DNA of 64,000 nt from positions 34,023,178 to 34,087,177 of the forward strand of contig CP141143.1 of assembly GCA_035235625.1 (NCBI GenBank). The letters are read 5' to 3'. The position numbers were made by a program, and so were the translations under genes. Below, one piece after another: positions 1 to 9,737 of the stretch. This DNA is from Saururus chinensis (taxonomy: Eukaryota > Streptophyta > Magnoliopsida > Piperales > Saururaceae). How positions within the stretch are numbered: the stretch's first letter is position 1; the number at the start of each line of letters is the position of its first letter. The notes beneath the pieces are model-generated. The model was not told the DNA's origin. It made no database searches and worked only from the letters and a program-made list of their open reading frames with translations.

Positions 1-614
1 TTGACTTCAGGCAATGTCCCGTTCACTATGGCCATCACATCCACCTTCACCTCAATCTCAGCAATTCAAGCCAACATTGAGCTTGTAATCAGCGCTGTTT
101 GTTTTCCAGCAACTCATCAAAATAAGGTAATAATGCAGCAGGGATCTCCAATCTGTCCAGTAACAACCCATCAAGGAATTCACCTCTTTGGGTCGCAGAG
201 ACCGTACAGAGCTTTCACCACCTTCGGGTATCCCTGTAATAGAACCAACTATCACATGCACAAAACTTTGCCTAGTGTTCTCACACGTGATGGCCTGGCT
301 GCGCCGCGCAACCAGTCGACACTCTCTTCCCTTCCCACTCGTAGGCATAAGGGAAACACAAGCAAACTGCAATAACACAACACAAGTCTACCCTGGTGCA
401 AGGGTCTCCACCCAAGCTATATTTCACTCCGTTGAAATACACAAGGCAGGGAGAGGGCAAAGGTAGATCCACCAGGCTGAAAGCACTCTCTCTCAGTTCC
501 CTGGTTCGCTGTGCATGAACAAATCCATCACCCATCAATCAGCCATGGCTGCCCTTTCTCTCCCCCTTATATAAACTTCAGCCCAAAGGTAGGTCCATAT
601 GCTTCTAGGAGTTA
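1..614. other. unassigned left edge
   Basis: No gene is recognised. Open frames exist on both strands, including one running from base 1 to 375, but none resembles a family I know and they overlap one another. A TATA-like stretch lies near 570. The sequence is probably continuous with 2503-2993, because the solo LTR at 620-2497 interrupts it with a clean 5-bp duplication. Confidence 0.3.
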
Positions 615-882
615 CAAAATGTAATACCCTACTTTTTTTATTACGTCTAACCAAGGGGGTTAGAGGTAATTAGTGATTTTTTTAATAAATTATAGATAGT
701 TTCAAAGGTTGAAACCTCCGTATTTGAGTTGAGCTTAAAATAACGAGCGTAACGAATCAAAGAACGGGCGAAATGAAGGTCGGGACCAAAAGTTACGACC
801 TTAGAGAATTATAGAAAATGGGCAGGACCCACTTAGAAAGAGCACAATTTATTGCTTTAAGTAGGTTAATATCAAAGGGCTC

Positions 883-913
883 GTCGATACAAGTCCAACG
901 GTACCTAGAATAC
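883..913 (+). promoter_or_regulatory. conserved LTR block (family A copy)
   Basis: A block of about 31 bp beginning TCGATACAAGTCCAACGG is closely matched on the minus strand at 9437-9474 (family B) and 33703-33741 (family C), in the form TCAATACGAGTCCATCGG. It lies upstream of the repeated-word region and TATA box in all three. Conservation among diverged LTRs suggests a U3 regulatory or packaging role; this is an inference. Confidence 0.5.
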
Positions 914-1007
914 GTAAATCCGAATCCGAGGTAGGAAGTTACGTGCGTTTGAAGATTTGGATTTATATAAAAAAATATATAAAAACTTAAGAGGCTCGTA
1001 TGACCGT

Positions 1008-1125
1008 GGTGCACATAATGCACGGCAGTGACGCATGGTTGCCATGTGCGTTATGCATGGGCATCACACTGCACATGCACGGCGATGCGCACCGCTCATT
1101 TCCATAGGCGGCGCCGTTTCGGTGG
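1008..1125 (+). repeat. U3 repeated-word block, family A
   Basis: About 115 bp dense in the words TGCAC, GTGCA and ATGCAT and their inversions (for example ATAATGCACGG, TTATGCATGG and CTGCACATGCACGG). It sits directly upstream of the TATA box at 1136. Families B and C have different CG-rich word blocks in the same place. Confidence 0.55.
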
Positions 1126-1135
1126 CTCGATGGCC

Positions 1136-1143
1136 TATTTATA
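1136..1143 (+). promoter_or_regulatory. TATA box of LTR family A
   Basis: TATTTATA at the end of the repeated-word block, about 515 bp into the LTR. This is the expected place for the U3/R promoter. Confidence 0.5.
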
Positions 1144-1926
1144 CCCCATTTCTTCCCCTTTTTGAATTAGAACTTCCTTCTCCCTGTTTCTGACCATTCT
1201 GAGTCCAATTAAGGCCTTTTAAGAGGTGTACTTAAGTAAATCAAGCATGTTCTACGCAATAGAGTGGTCATTTCTTTGAGTTGGAGATCGTATGAGGAGG
1301 AAATGCCCAAGAGAATGAGAGGTCCTGCCTGTTGTCCTCGAGAACCGATAATCTTCTTTTTCTCTGTTTCTGGGCATCTTAGCTCCGATTTAGTCCATCC
1401 AAGTGGCATTCTTTACTAAATCGAGTATGCTTTTTGTGATGGAGGGGCCCATTCTCTGAGTTGGGGATCGTATGAAAAGAAAATACCCCAAGACAAGGAG
1501 AAGCCCTGCCCGTTGTCCTCAAGCACTGGAGAAAGAAAAAAGAGTCAGAAGTAAGACAGGGTTCTGTCCGAAGTTTCCGGGCCACAACTAGAGAAGCAAT
1601 CCCGAGTAGGGGAAGTTCTGTCCGCTGCCCACTGGCGCAAAAAATGAGAACCTCTGGCAAGGAGAACATTTATATGTAGTATTTTAGTGCAAGGCAAGGA
1701 ACATATGGAGGCTAGAGGAAGCTCCTTCTACTACCTTTGAATCCTAGGGGGAGGACGCTAAGAAGGAACGAGTAACTCTAAATACCATTATCTTATGAGA
1801 CATGATGAGAGTAAGTATTTATGACATCCCGTTTAAATTATAGAGCTGCATGTGCTAAATTAGAATGTGTGCCATGATCCTTTGTGCTCTAAGCTGCTAT
1901 GCTTTAGATGTGACATGTTTATGTTC

Positions 1927-2045
1927 CGTCTTGCTCTAGGGTAGAGCAAGACGTGTGGTGTGTGTGTGTGTGTTCGGTCTCAGCTCAATGATAGAGTGAG
2001 ACGTGTGTATGTGGTTTTGATCCCGCTCTGTGGTAGAGCGAGATG
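1927..2045 (+). repeat. three hairpin units in LTR family A
   Basis: Three short inverted repeats lie at 1927-1953, 1976-2002 and 2019-2045. Each has a stem of the form GTCTTGCTCTA / TAGAGCAAGAC with a loop of a few bases. The same motif occurs about twelve times in each family-B LTR. Confidence 0.6.
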
Positions 2046-2502
2046 TACGATTTCATTGGCTTATTGATATCTGCTTTACTCTGATATATGACGAGTTTTT
2101 GTATAACCCCGAATAAATATCAATATATACGTATTTTAACGTATATAATTTTATGATGCTTGTTGCATGTATTAGCCATTAGGCAGAACTACGTTCAGAT
2201 CTAATCGTGTTAGAATAATATCCAATGCGTATGTAGGCAACCAACGGAAAGGCAACGTTAGCCCAATCGAAATTAATTATAAGTATATGTTTTATTTTCT
2301 TTTACACGCAACGAACTATGAAGCTTCGTTGTGTATATGTGTTCGTTACAACCTGAGTCTACGTACAGGGAAGCCTTAAAGCTCCGTAGTGCGTAGATGA
2401 ATGTTTTACCTCTTGGACACAGACGATGATTCCTGGCTCAAGGGGAAAAAAATTCTATTAGTAATTTTGTGGGTCTGGCTTAGGTCGGGTCGTTACACAA
2501 AA

Positions 2503-2993
2503 CCCACCCATACAAGAGTTCTCACCCTGACCAACTCTTAGCCCAACAAGTAGTCCGCCCCAACCCAAATCAGGAAACCTATAGGGAGTCCATCTTCGAC
2601 TAGGAATCCAACGTCCTGCTACCTGTAAGAGTCCGATTTGTCTAGGGAACAAGCTGCCTCAGCTCCTACCGGAGCAAGGAGTGCAGTTATCCTACATAAG
2701 TGAATCCCATCTGCCTTAGGAGTCTATCCCTAAGTCCAAGTAGCACCTAGCTTCTCCTCAAGAGTCCCGCCCATGCTAGGTCTCCTCCTCGGCCTTCTCT
2801 ACAAGGTGAGTAGCTTGTCCAAAACACCTCCAACGCTGCTCCAGCATCCATCCATGCCCAAAGGGCTTGCCTCGGTAGTCCGTCACCCAAGCAACTCAAT
2901 TGTTTGCTACCAACAAAGAGGGTTGCCGCCCCCTTTTCCCATTCAACAAGTTAGGGGTCTAACACTACCTAACTTAGGTAATCTCATTCCCAC
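2503..2993. other. unassigned interval between two LTR insertions
   Basis: No gene is recognised. The right end (about 2973-2993, TTAGGTAATCTC) matches the left end of R2 near 35679. It is therefore the left edge of dispersed repeat R1, split off by the insertion at 2994. Confidence 0.4.
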
Positions 2994-4264
2994 TGTGACA
3001 CCCCGACCCGAAAACCAACCCGGGATGGGGGTCTGAAGACGATAAAAACCAAACCCAGAACCAAGAGTAGCACACTCTGAGTATGAGAGTCTTCTCGTTC
3101 CTCTACACGCTACGGAACTTTAGCGCTCCGTTGTGTGTAGGCAAGAACTGGCCTAATTATATAATTAATTCGGACCGGGCCAACATTGCATTGCCATTGG
3201 TTGCCTACGTACATATCAGATAACATCCACGATGTTACTCCGATACGATCGGATCCGGACGTAGTTCTGCCTACTGGCTACTACATACAACCGGCATACC
3301 AAAAACACATACGTATAAAATATGTAACTCTGAATATTTAATCGGAGCTATACGAAAGCCCGATAAAACACCGACAACACACATCTCGCTTTACCATAGA
3401 GATGAGCACCACACAACCAATACGAAAACCCGATAAAACACCGGCAACACACATCTCTCTATCATAAAGACATGCATCACACAACCACCACAACATGTCT
3501 CACTCTACCCCAGAGCAAGACCATCACAACATTCCTCACTCTATCCTAGAGCAAGACCATCACATTCACACGTCTCGCTCCATCACTGAGCCGAGACCAC
3601 ATACATCACACGTCTCGCTATATCACTTAGCCGAGACCACACACATCACACATCTTGCTCTATCATAGAGTGAGACGGAACACAATTATAGGTCTCGCTC
3701 TATCACTGAGCCGAGACCGAACACACACACAACAAGTCTCTCTCTAACCCAGAGCGAGACGGCACACATCATGACATAAACGCATAGCATATAATAATAT
3801 AAACACACGCACAACCTGTCTCTCTCTAACCCAGAGCAAGATGGCACACATCATGGCATATAAGAATAGCATACCATAATATAAACACACGCTCAACCTG
3901 TCTCTCTCTAACCCAGAGCGAGACAACACACATCATGGCATATAAGCAACACATATCATAATATAACACATGCACAGCCCATCTCTCTCTAACCCAGAGC
4001 GAGACGGCACACCTCATAACTATCCCATGTCATTCTATAATTAAATAGAAGGTAAGAAACCCTTACTCCCCTGATGTTACACGAGGCCATAGCTTTTGCT
4101 CCCGACCTCCTTTTTACGCGTTCTTTGGTTCATCATGCTCGTTACTACGAGCTCTACCTGGATACGGGGATTTCACCTAATGAAACCCCCTAACACTGAC
4201 CCCAAATTACCGAATTACCCTTAACCTACTCAGGTTAAGTGTAACCGAAAAATGGGTCATTACA
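2994..4264 (-). repeat. 3' LTR of the family-B element (internally deleted)
   Basis: 1271 bp, TGTGACACCC...GGGTCATTACA on the plus strand. It aligns with 7385-9737 except for a missing block of about 1.09 kb equivalent to 8472-9559. The deletion joins at a shared GAGG (…ACGAGG|C…). The missing block holds the TATA box, the GC-rich word block and the conserved block, so this LTR lacks the promoter region its partner keeps. Confidence 0.85.
3388..4012 (-). repeat. array of about 12 short hairpins in the LTR
   Basis: About twelve units, spaced roughly 35-80 bp apart, each contain an inverted repeat such as GTCTCGCTCTA...TAGAGCGAGAC. Good examples start at 3498, 3572, 3692, 3737, 3818, 3899 and 3981. 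The same array recurs at about 7775-8400 in the other LTR. Three units are found in the related solo LTR at 1927-2045. In the 3' half, units alternate with a spacer of about 55 bp containing CATCATGGCATA. Confidence 0.75.
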
Positions 4265-4277
4265 TTCTTCCCCCCTT
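4265..4277 (-). promoter_or_regulatory. polypurine tract of the family-B element
   Basis: On the minus strand AAGGGGGGAAGAA lies directly next to the LTR start TGTAATGACCC. This is the expected plus-strand priming site and confirms the orientation. Confidence 0.75.
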
Positions 4278-4885
4278 AAATGACTTGCGTCCTCGCAATT
4301 CGCCCAGACCAAACTCCACAACCCTACGAAATCCAGTAATTACACAAATAGCCAATACAAACAACATTCTGATATTTTAAATATCGAAAAACAACTTGAG
4401 AAACACGATCCGAGAACCACTCGGATAACACTTTCAAAAGCACAACCCGATAGTTAAAAATTGGGTAACACTAACATAAATATTATCCGAGACTTCATAC
4501 TCAAATAGAACAAATCCAAATCCGATAATTACGATTGGATTAAACACTCAAAATTAAAATTCAATAATTTGAGATTAGATAAACCGTCACGACATAATCC
4601 GATGACACGTGACTGGATAAAACACTTGAATCACAATCTGATTTTTACATCAAAAATTAGATAAATTAATATGCAGAGTCAAAACTCGTCAAATCCACAA
4701 GCTCACACCTGAGCCAAAACCACAAACTCACACCGGAGTCAATACTCGTAAAATCCACAGACTCGCACCTGAGTCAAAACCACAAGATCACACCCGAGTC
4801 AAAACTCGTAAAATCCAGAAGCTCACATCCAAGCCAAAACCACAAACTCGCGCTCGAGTTAAAACTACAAGCCGCAATACCCGAC

Positions 4886-5505
4886 GGCCTACCCTCGGCA
4901 CTCATGGGGCAAACGAAGGCCACTTAGGGACAGAGCTTTCCCACGATGCTCTACCCTGTGCATGACACTTGCCGATTTATTTTCTTGGTGGGCATCATCA
5001 CTCTATGATTATTTCATGTTCAAAAGCCCATGAAATAATCATCACATGTACGTACAATCAATCACAAACCATGATACCCAATGGCCTACCCTCGGCACTC
5101 ATGGGGCAAACGAGGGCCACTTAGGGACAGAGCTTTCCCACGATGCTCTACCCTATGCGTGCCACTTGCTGATTATTTTTCTCAGCGGGCATCTATAAGC
5201 CGCGTACCCTACGGCCTACCCTCGGCGCTCATGGGGCAAACGAGGGCCACTTAGGGTGAGAGCTTTCCCACTATGCTCCACCCTATGTGCGCCACTTGCC
5301 GATTATTTTTCTCGGCGGGCATCCACATATACGTCCACTACACCAAGTGGTACGTACAACATATCACATCCCAATACAAGCTGCGATACCCAACGGCCTA
5401 CCCTCGGCGCTCATGGGGCAAACGAGGGCCACTTAGGGACAAAGCTTTCCCACGATGCTCTACCCTGTGCGCGCCACTTGCCGATTATTTTTCTTGGCGG
5501 GCATC
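4886..5505. repeat. internal array 1: four long repeats
   Basis: Four copies of a unit of about 110 bp start at 4886, 5083, 5213 and 5395. Each begins GGCCTACCCTCGGC, contains CTCATGGGGCAAACGA, then TTTCCCACGATGCT, and ends at a GCGGGCATC-like box. Spacers between them vary. Any open frame here is a by-product of the repeat. Confidence 0.75.
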
Positions 5506-5944
5506 ATCACTCTATGATTATTTCATGTTCGAAAGCCCATGAAATAATCATCACATCATTCAAACATAGCAACATCCATGCTAAAACAGTTCAAATTAAA
5601 TCACTGTATGAAAACCAAAATATTCAGTGGCTTGTACGAAGTCAAATCACATCATTGTATGAAACAAAACATTAAGTGGCTCATACGAAATCAAAACACA
5701 TCAACACTCACGTACCATCGTACGCACCAAATCATTTTTCAGAAAACATAATTTTCTTTCTGACAATAGAGCCATAAATCTGGCTCGATCAAAAGATCGT
5801 CATAACAACCAACCTTCAAGATTCAATCCCACTTTAAACAACCATTCTACGTTCACATCCCAACTCAAAGACACATACCAAGACAAAACAGACTTGAAAT
5901 TAAACCTTTGTCTCAATATACACGTGGATTTACTTAAGGGATAC

Positions 5945-6625
5945 TCATCTACGCCGCATGTCCCATAACACGGGCGTTCGATGGTTTCCGCTTAGTAATT
6001 CTACTGGCCATTGAGACGCTTTTATAATTTCAAATCATTTTTCAAAACACATAAGGTTTGAAATTAAATTTTTAGAATAAACTACCAGTAGACTCAATTG
6101 TAGAGTGGTCTACCCACATTGCGTGTCCCATACCACGAATGTTAGGCAGTCCCTCTTTGGGAATGCTACTGGCTTTCGAAATAACTTCGCCTTAAGTAAA
6201 GGCGAACTTTCAAAATAAGAACATTTTGAAATTTTATTTCGAAACACTGGCAGAACTATCCTTAGAGCGATTCACTAACATTGCGTGTCCCATACCACGA
6301 GTGTTTGGTGGCTCCTCATAGGGAGTTCTACCTTTTATCAAAATAATTTTCTTAATTTGTCAATAAATTCTTCGAAACACTGGCATAACTATCCTTAGAG
6401 CGATCCACAAACACTACATGTCCCATACCACGAGCGTTTGGTGGTTCCTCATAGGGAGCTCTACCTTTTATCAACATAATTTTCTTGATAAATTCGCCTT
6501 AAGCGAATCTTTTGAAATACCTATGTTTTGAACTTCATCGGTAGAACAAATCCCAGAGCATTCCACCGCACATCCCCTACTGTGGGTGTTTTGGTGGTTT
6601 CTCATAGGTAGTCTAACCGTCTTCC
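5945..6625. repeat. internal array 2: five repeats with TGTCCCATACCACGA box
   Basis: Five degenerate units of about 130-165 bp are anchored on TGTCCCATACCACGA near 5959, 6123, 6286 and 6419, with a weaker one near 6571. Each is followed by a GGTGGTTCCTCATAGGGAG-like arm and an AT-rich spacer. Confidence 0.65.
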
Positions 6626-6986
6626 AAAATAATTTGAAGTCTGTTCTTAAATTTCAAATCATTCAAAATCGAAGTTCAACACATGAACCATTCGAAATTG
6701 AAGTCACTTAAAACATTTTCAGAAATCGTATAATGTGTTTAGAACACATATTTCTAATTGAATTTAATTCAAAATCGAAATTCGCATAAAACCCGATCAA
6801 GCTCACTCAGACAGAAATTTCAAATAATTCCTAACTCGAAATCAAAACTTATAAAATCGATGTTCACGTCAAATACCTTACAACACATGCAAGACAAAAA
6901 TTGTAAATCATTTCTGATTCAAAATCAAAATCCATAAACTCGGAGTTCACATTAAATCCGATAAATTACTCATAGGATAGAACATT

Positions 6987-7212
6987 CACAATCGGAATTC
7001 ACCTTGAATCCGATACAACACATAAAGAATGAAACGTTCACAATCGGAATTCTTCATAATTCCGATATAAAGAACGAACAGTCACAATCGGAATTCTCTC
7101 TAATTCCGATATCACATAAAGAATGAACAGTCACAATCGGAATTCTCTTTAGTTCCGATATCACAGAATGACGAAATCACAATCAGAGTTTTCTATCAAC
7201 TCCGATACAACA
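6987..7212. repeat. internal array 3: five palindromic repeats
   Basis: Units start at 6987, 7039, 7083, 7132 and 7178, spaced 44-52 bp. Each holds an inverted repeat, AATCGGAATT...AATTCCGAT, so each can fold on itself. The last unit is degenerate. Confidence 0.75.
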
Positions 7213-7370
7213 CTTGTCAAATTGAAACTTTAGATCGACTTGACCCTCACAAAACAGAACTTCAAATCAAACTGAAATTCCGAATAAAACTTTAGGTCAT
7301 CACAACCATCTTGAATTTGAAGCAAATCAAAATATTATTGAAAATATTTTTCTCTCGTAGGCAGAGCAAC

Positions 7371-7382
7371 GCTCCGATACCA
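7371..7382 (-). promoter_or_regulatory. primer-binding site (initiator Met tRNA)
   Basis: Minus-strand TGGTATCGGAGC lies two bases from the LTR edge at 7385. It differs by one base from the usual plant PBS TGGTATCAGAGC. Confidence 0.8.
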
Positions 7383-8980
7383 TTTGTGACGCCCTAACCC
7401 GAAAACTGACCTAGGCCGGGGGTCCGAAGACGATAAAAACCAAACCCAAAACCAAGAGCAGCACACTCTGAGTGTGAGAGTCTTCTCGTTCCTCTACATG
7501 CTACGGAACTTTAGTGCTCCGTTGCGCGTAGGCAAGAACTGGCCTAATTATATAATTAATCTGAACCAGGCCAACGTTGCATTGCCGTTGGTTGCCTACG
7601 TACATATCGGATAACATCCACGATGTTACTCCGATACGATCGGATCCGTACGTAGTTCTGCCTACTGGCTACTACATGCAACCGGCATACCAAAAAATAC
7701 ATACGTATAAAATATGTATCTCCGAATATTTAATCGGAGCTATACGAAAGCCCTATAAAACACCGACAACACACATCTCGCTTTACCATAGAGATGAGCA
7801 CCACACAACCAATATGAAAACCCGATAAAACACCGGCAACACATATCTCGCTCTATCATAGAGACGAGCATCACACAACCACCACAACATGTCTCACTCT
7901 ACCCCAGAGCAAGACCATCACAACATTCCTCACTCTATCCTAGAGCAAGACCATCACATTCACACATCTCGCTCCATCACTGAGCCGAGACCACATACAT
8001 CACACGTCTTGCTATATCACTTAGCCGAGACCACACGCATCACACATCTTGCTCTATCATAGAGTGAGACGGAACACAATCATAGGTCTCGCTCTATCAC
8101 TGAGCCGAGACCGAACACACACACAACACGTCTCTCTCTAACCCAGAGCGAGACGGCACACATCATGGCATAAACGCATAGCATATAATAATATAAACAC
8201 ACGCACAACCCGTCTCTCTCTAACCCAGAGCAAGATGGCACACATCATGGCATATAAGAATAGCATACCATAATATAAACACACGCTCAACCTGTCTCTC
8301 TCTAACGCAGAGCGAGACAACACACATCATGGCATATAAGCAACACATATCATAATATAACACACGCACAGCCCGTCTCTTATTAACCCAGGCACACCTC
8401 ATAACTAGCCCATGTCATTCTATAATTAAATAGAAGGTAAGAAACCCTTACTCCCCTGATGTTACACGAGGTAGCGGTATTCAGGAAGCTCGTTTCTAGG
8501 CGTCCTCCCACTAAGATCTGGAGACAGTGGACAGAGCCTCCTCTAGCCCCAGCACGTTCTTCCCCTTCCACCGAAAGACAACCCGACCAACTCTCCCCTT
8601 TCCTGGAAACCTCGTTTTCTGCGTCCATGGGCGGCGGACAGAACCTCCCCTACTCGGGGTGTCCTTCACACGTCATGGCCCTTCGGTGGAGAACGGAGCC
8701 TCCCCTACATCGGGCCACTTCTCTTGATCTGGCCCGGTAACGGACGACGGAGCCTCCTCTCTCTCCGGGCCATCTCTCTCTCACTCTCGGGGCAGGAGGG
8801 CGGCAGACATGGCCTCCTCTTGCCCCAGGTCGTACCTCCCTTATAGGAGCGCCAACTCGAGGAATGGACCATGCCATTACGTAGATCACCCACAAATTCG
8901 CTAAGAACACCTCAAGAACGGAAGAAAACGGACTCCAAACAAGTCGGAAAACTCCCCCGAAAAATAGAACGGAGTCCAGT

Positions 8981-8988
8981 ATTTAATA
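8981..8988 (-). promoter_or_regulatory. TATA-like box of LTR family B
   Basis: Minus-strand TATTAAAT directly downstream of the GC-rich word block, in the same relative place as in families A and C. Confidence 0.4.
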
Positions 8989-8995
8989 GAGGAGG

Positions 8996-9312
8996 AGCCG
9001 AGAGCATATGAAATGCTCTCGGGGATGCGTGCGCCACGCGTCGTGCGCCTGCGCGGCGCGCAACGCGCAGGCTGCGCGCGTGAAGCAAGTGGCCGAGCAC
9101 TGCTCTCGCGCCACGTGTCGCGAGGGGCCCGGCCCCGTGCCGCGCGGGCCGACGCGCAGCTCCCGTGCGTCGCACGGGAGCCGGCCCGCTACGCGGGCTC
9201 TGTCCCACGTAAGCGCGGGACGACAAACGGATGACCATGCGTCGTGCGGGTCACCGCGCGGTCCCCCCGTCAAGCTGCGCCGCGCCACGCGTCGGGCGGC
9301 ACGGCTGACGCC
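8996..9312 (-). repeat. GC-rich U3 word block, family B
   Basis: About 315 bp of very high GC content in an otherwise AT-rich window, dense in CACGCGT, GCGCGC, CGTGCG and their inversions (for example GCCACGCGTCGTGCG near 9031, repeated near 9287). It is the family-B counterpart of the blocks at 1008-1125 and 33538-33645. Confidence 0.6.
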
Positions 9313-9436
9313 AGCCGCTAGTGTCATGATGACGCCAGCTATTTTGTCCTTTATGATTAAAATAATATATTTTTTACATTATTTTAATCCAAAAATATCT
9401 AAACTTCAACGCGCGATATCTTCTTAGCCCGAAGTC

Positions 9437-9474
9437 AGAATCGCGCGTTCTACGCACCGATGGACTCGTATTGA
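9437..9474 (-). promoter_or_regulatory. conserved LTR block (family B copy)
   Basis: Minus strand TCAATACGAGTCCATCGG followed by a GCGTAGAACGCG stretch. It is nearly identical to 33703-33741 and close to 883-913. Confidence 0.5.
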
Positions 9475-9737
9475 CATGCCCTTCAAAACAAGACCACACA
9501 TGGATAGGTTATCCCGCTCTTTTTGAGTGGGCCCCGCCCATGCGGCACGCTTCCAGAGGCTGTAGCTTTTGCTCCCGACCTCTATTTTGCACGTTCTTCG
9601 GTTTGTCACACTCGTTATTACGAGCTCTACCTAGATACGGGGATTTCACCTAATGAAACCCCCTAACACTGACCCCAAATTACCGAATTATCCTTAACCT
9701 ACTCGGGTTAAGCATAACCGAAAAACGGGTCGTTACA

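Larger units (their letters stand above)
620..2497 (+). mobile_element. solo LTR, family A (Ty3-type ends), with TSD
   Basis: The stretch begins TGTAATACCC and ends GGGTCGTTACA, the TG...CA ends typical of plant LTR retrotransposons. It is flanked by identical 5-bp copies of CAAAA at 615-619 and 2498-2502. No second LTR or internal domain is attached, so this is a solo LTR of 1878 bp. Solo LTRs form by recombination between the two LTRs of one element. It is in the forward orientation. Its start, conserved block and hairpin region resemble the reverse complement of the LTRs at 2994-4264 and 7385-9737, so they belong to related families. Confidence 0.9.
2994..9737 (-). mobile_element. non-autonomous LTR retrotransposon (LARD-like), family B
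   Basis: Two direct LTRs (2994-4264 and 7385-9737) flank 3.1 kb. Reading on the minus strand, the order is 5' LTR (from 9737), a primer-binding site matching initiator-Met tRNA (TGGTATCGGAGC, 7382 to 7371), the internal region, a polypurine tract (4277 to 4265) and the 3' LTR. This order fixes the orientation. Flanks are CCCAC (2989-2993) and CCTAC (9738-9742), a 5-bp TSD with one mismatch. The interior holds no gag or pol; the open frames near 5256-5675 lie inside a tandem repeat and are not genes. Long LTRs, intact priming signals and no coding are the hallmarks of a LARD, mobilised by another element's proteins. Confidence 0.85.
7385..9737 (-). repeat. 5' LTR of the family-B element (full length)
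   Basis: 2353 bp, plus-strand ends TGTGACGCCC...GGGTCGTTACA. It contains the 12-hairpin array (about 7775-8400), a TATA-like box at 8981-8988, the GC-rich block (8996-9312) and the conserved block (9437-9474). Open frames at 8459-9327 overlap on both strands and follow the GC-rich composition; they are not credible genes. Confidence 0.85.

Noticed and set aside
5256-5675. 139-codon open frame in the family-B element
   Set aside because: It lies within tandem array 1, the same words recur out of frame in other units, and no domain is seen.
9008-9427. 139-codon arginine/alanine-rich open frame with long frames on the opposite strand
   Set aside because: The very high GC content removes stop codons on both strands. 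The block sits in the U3 of an LTR.
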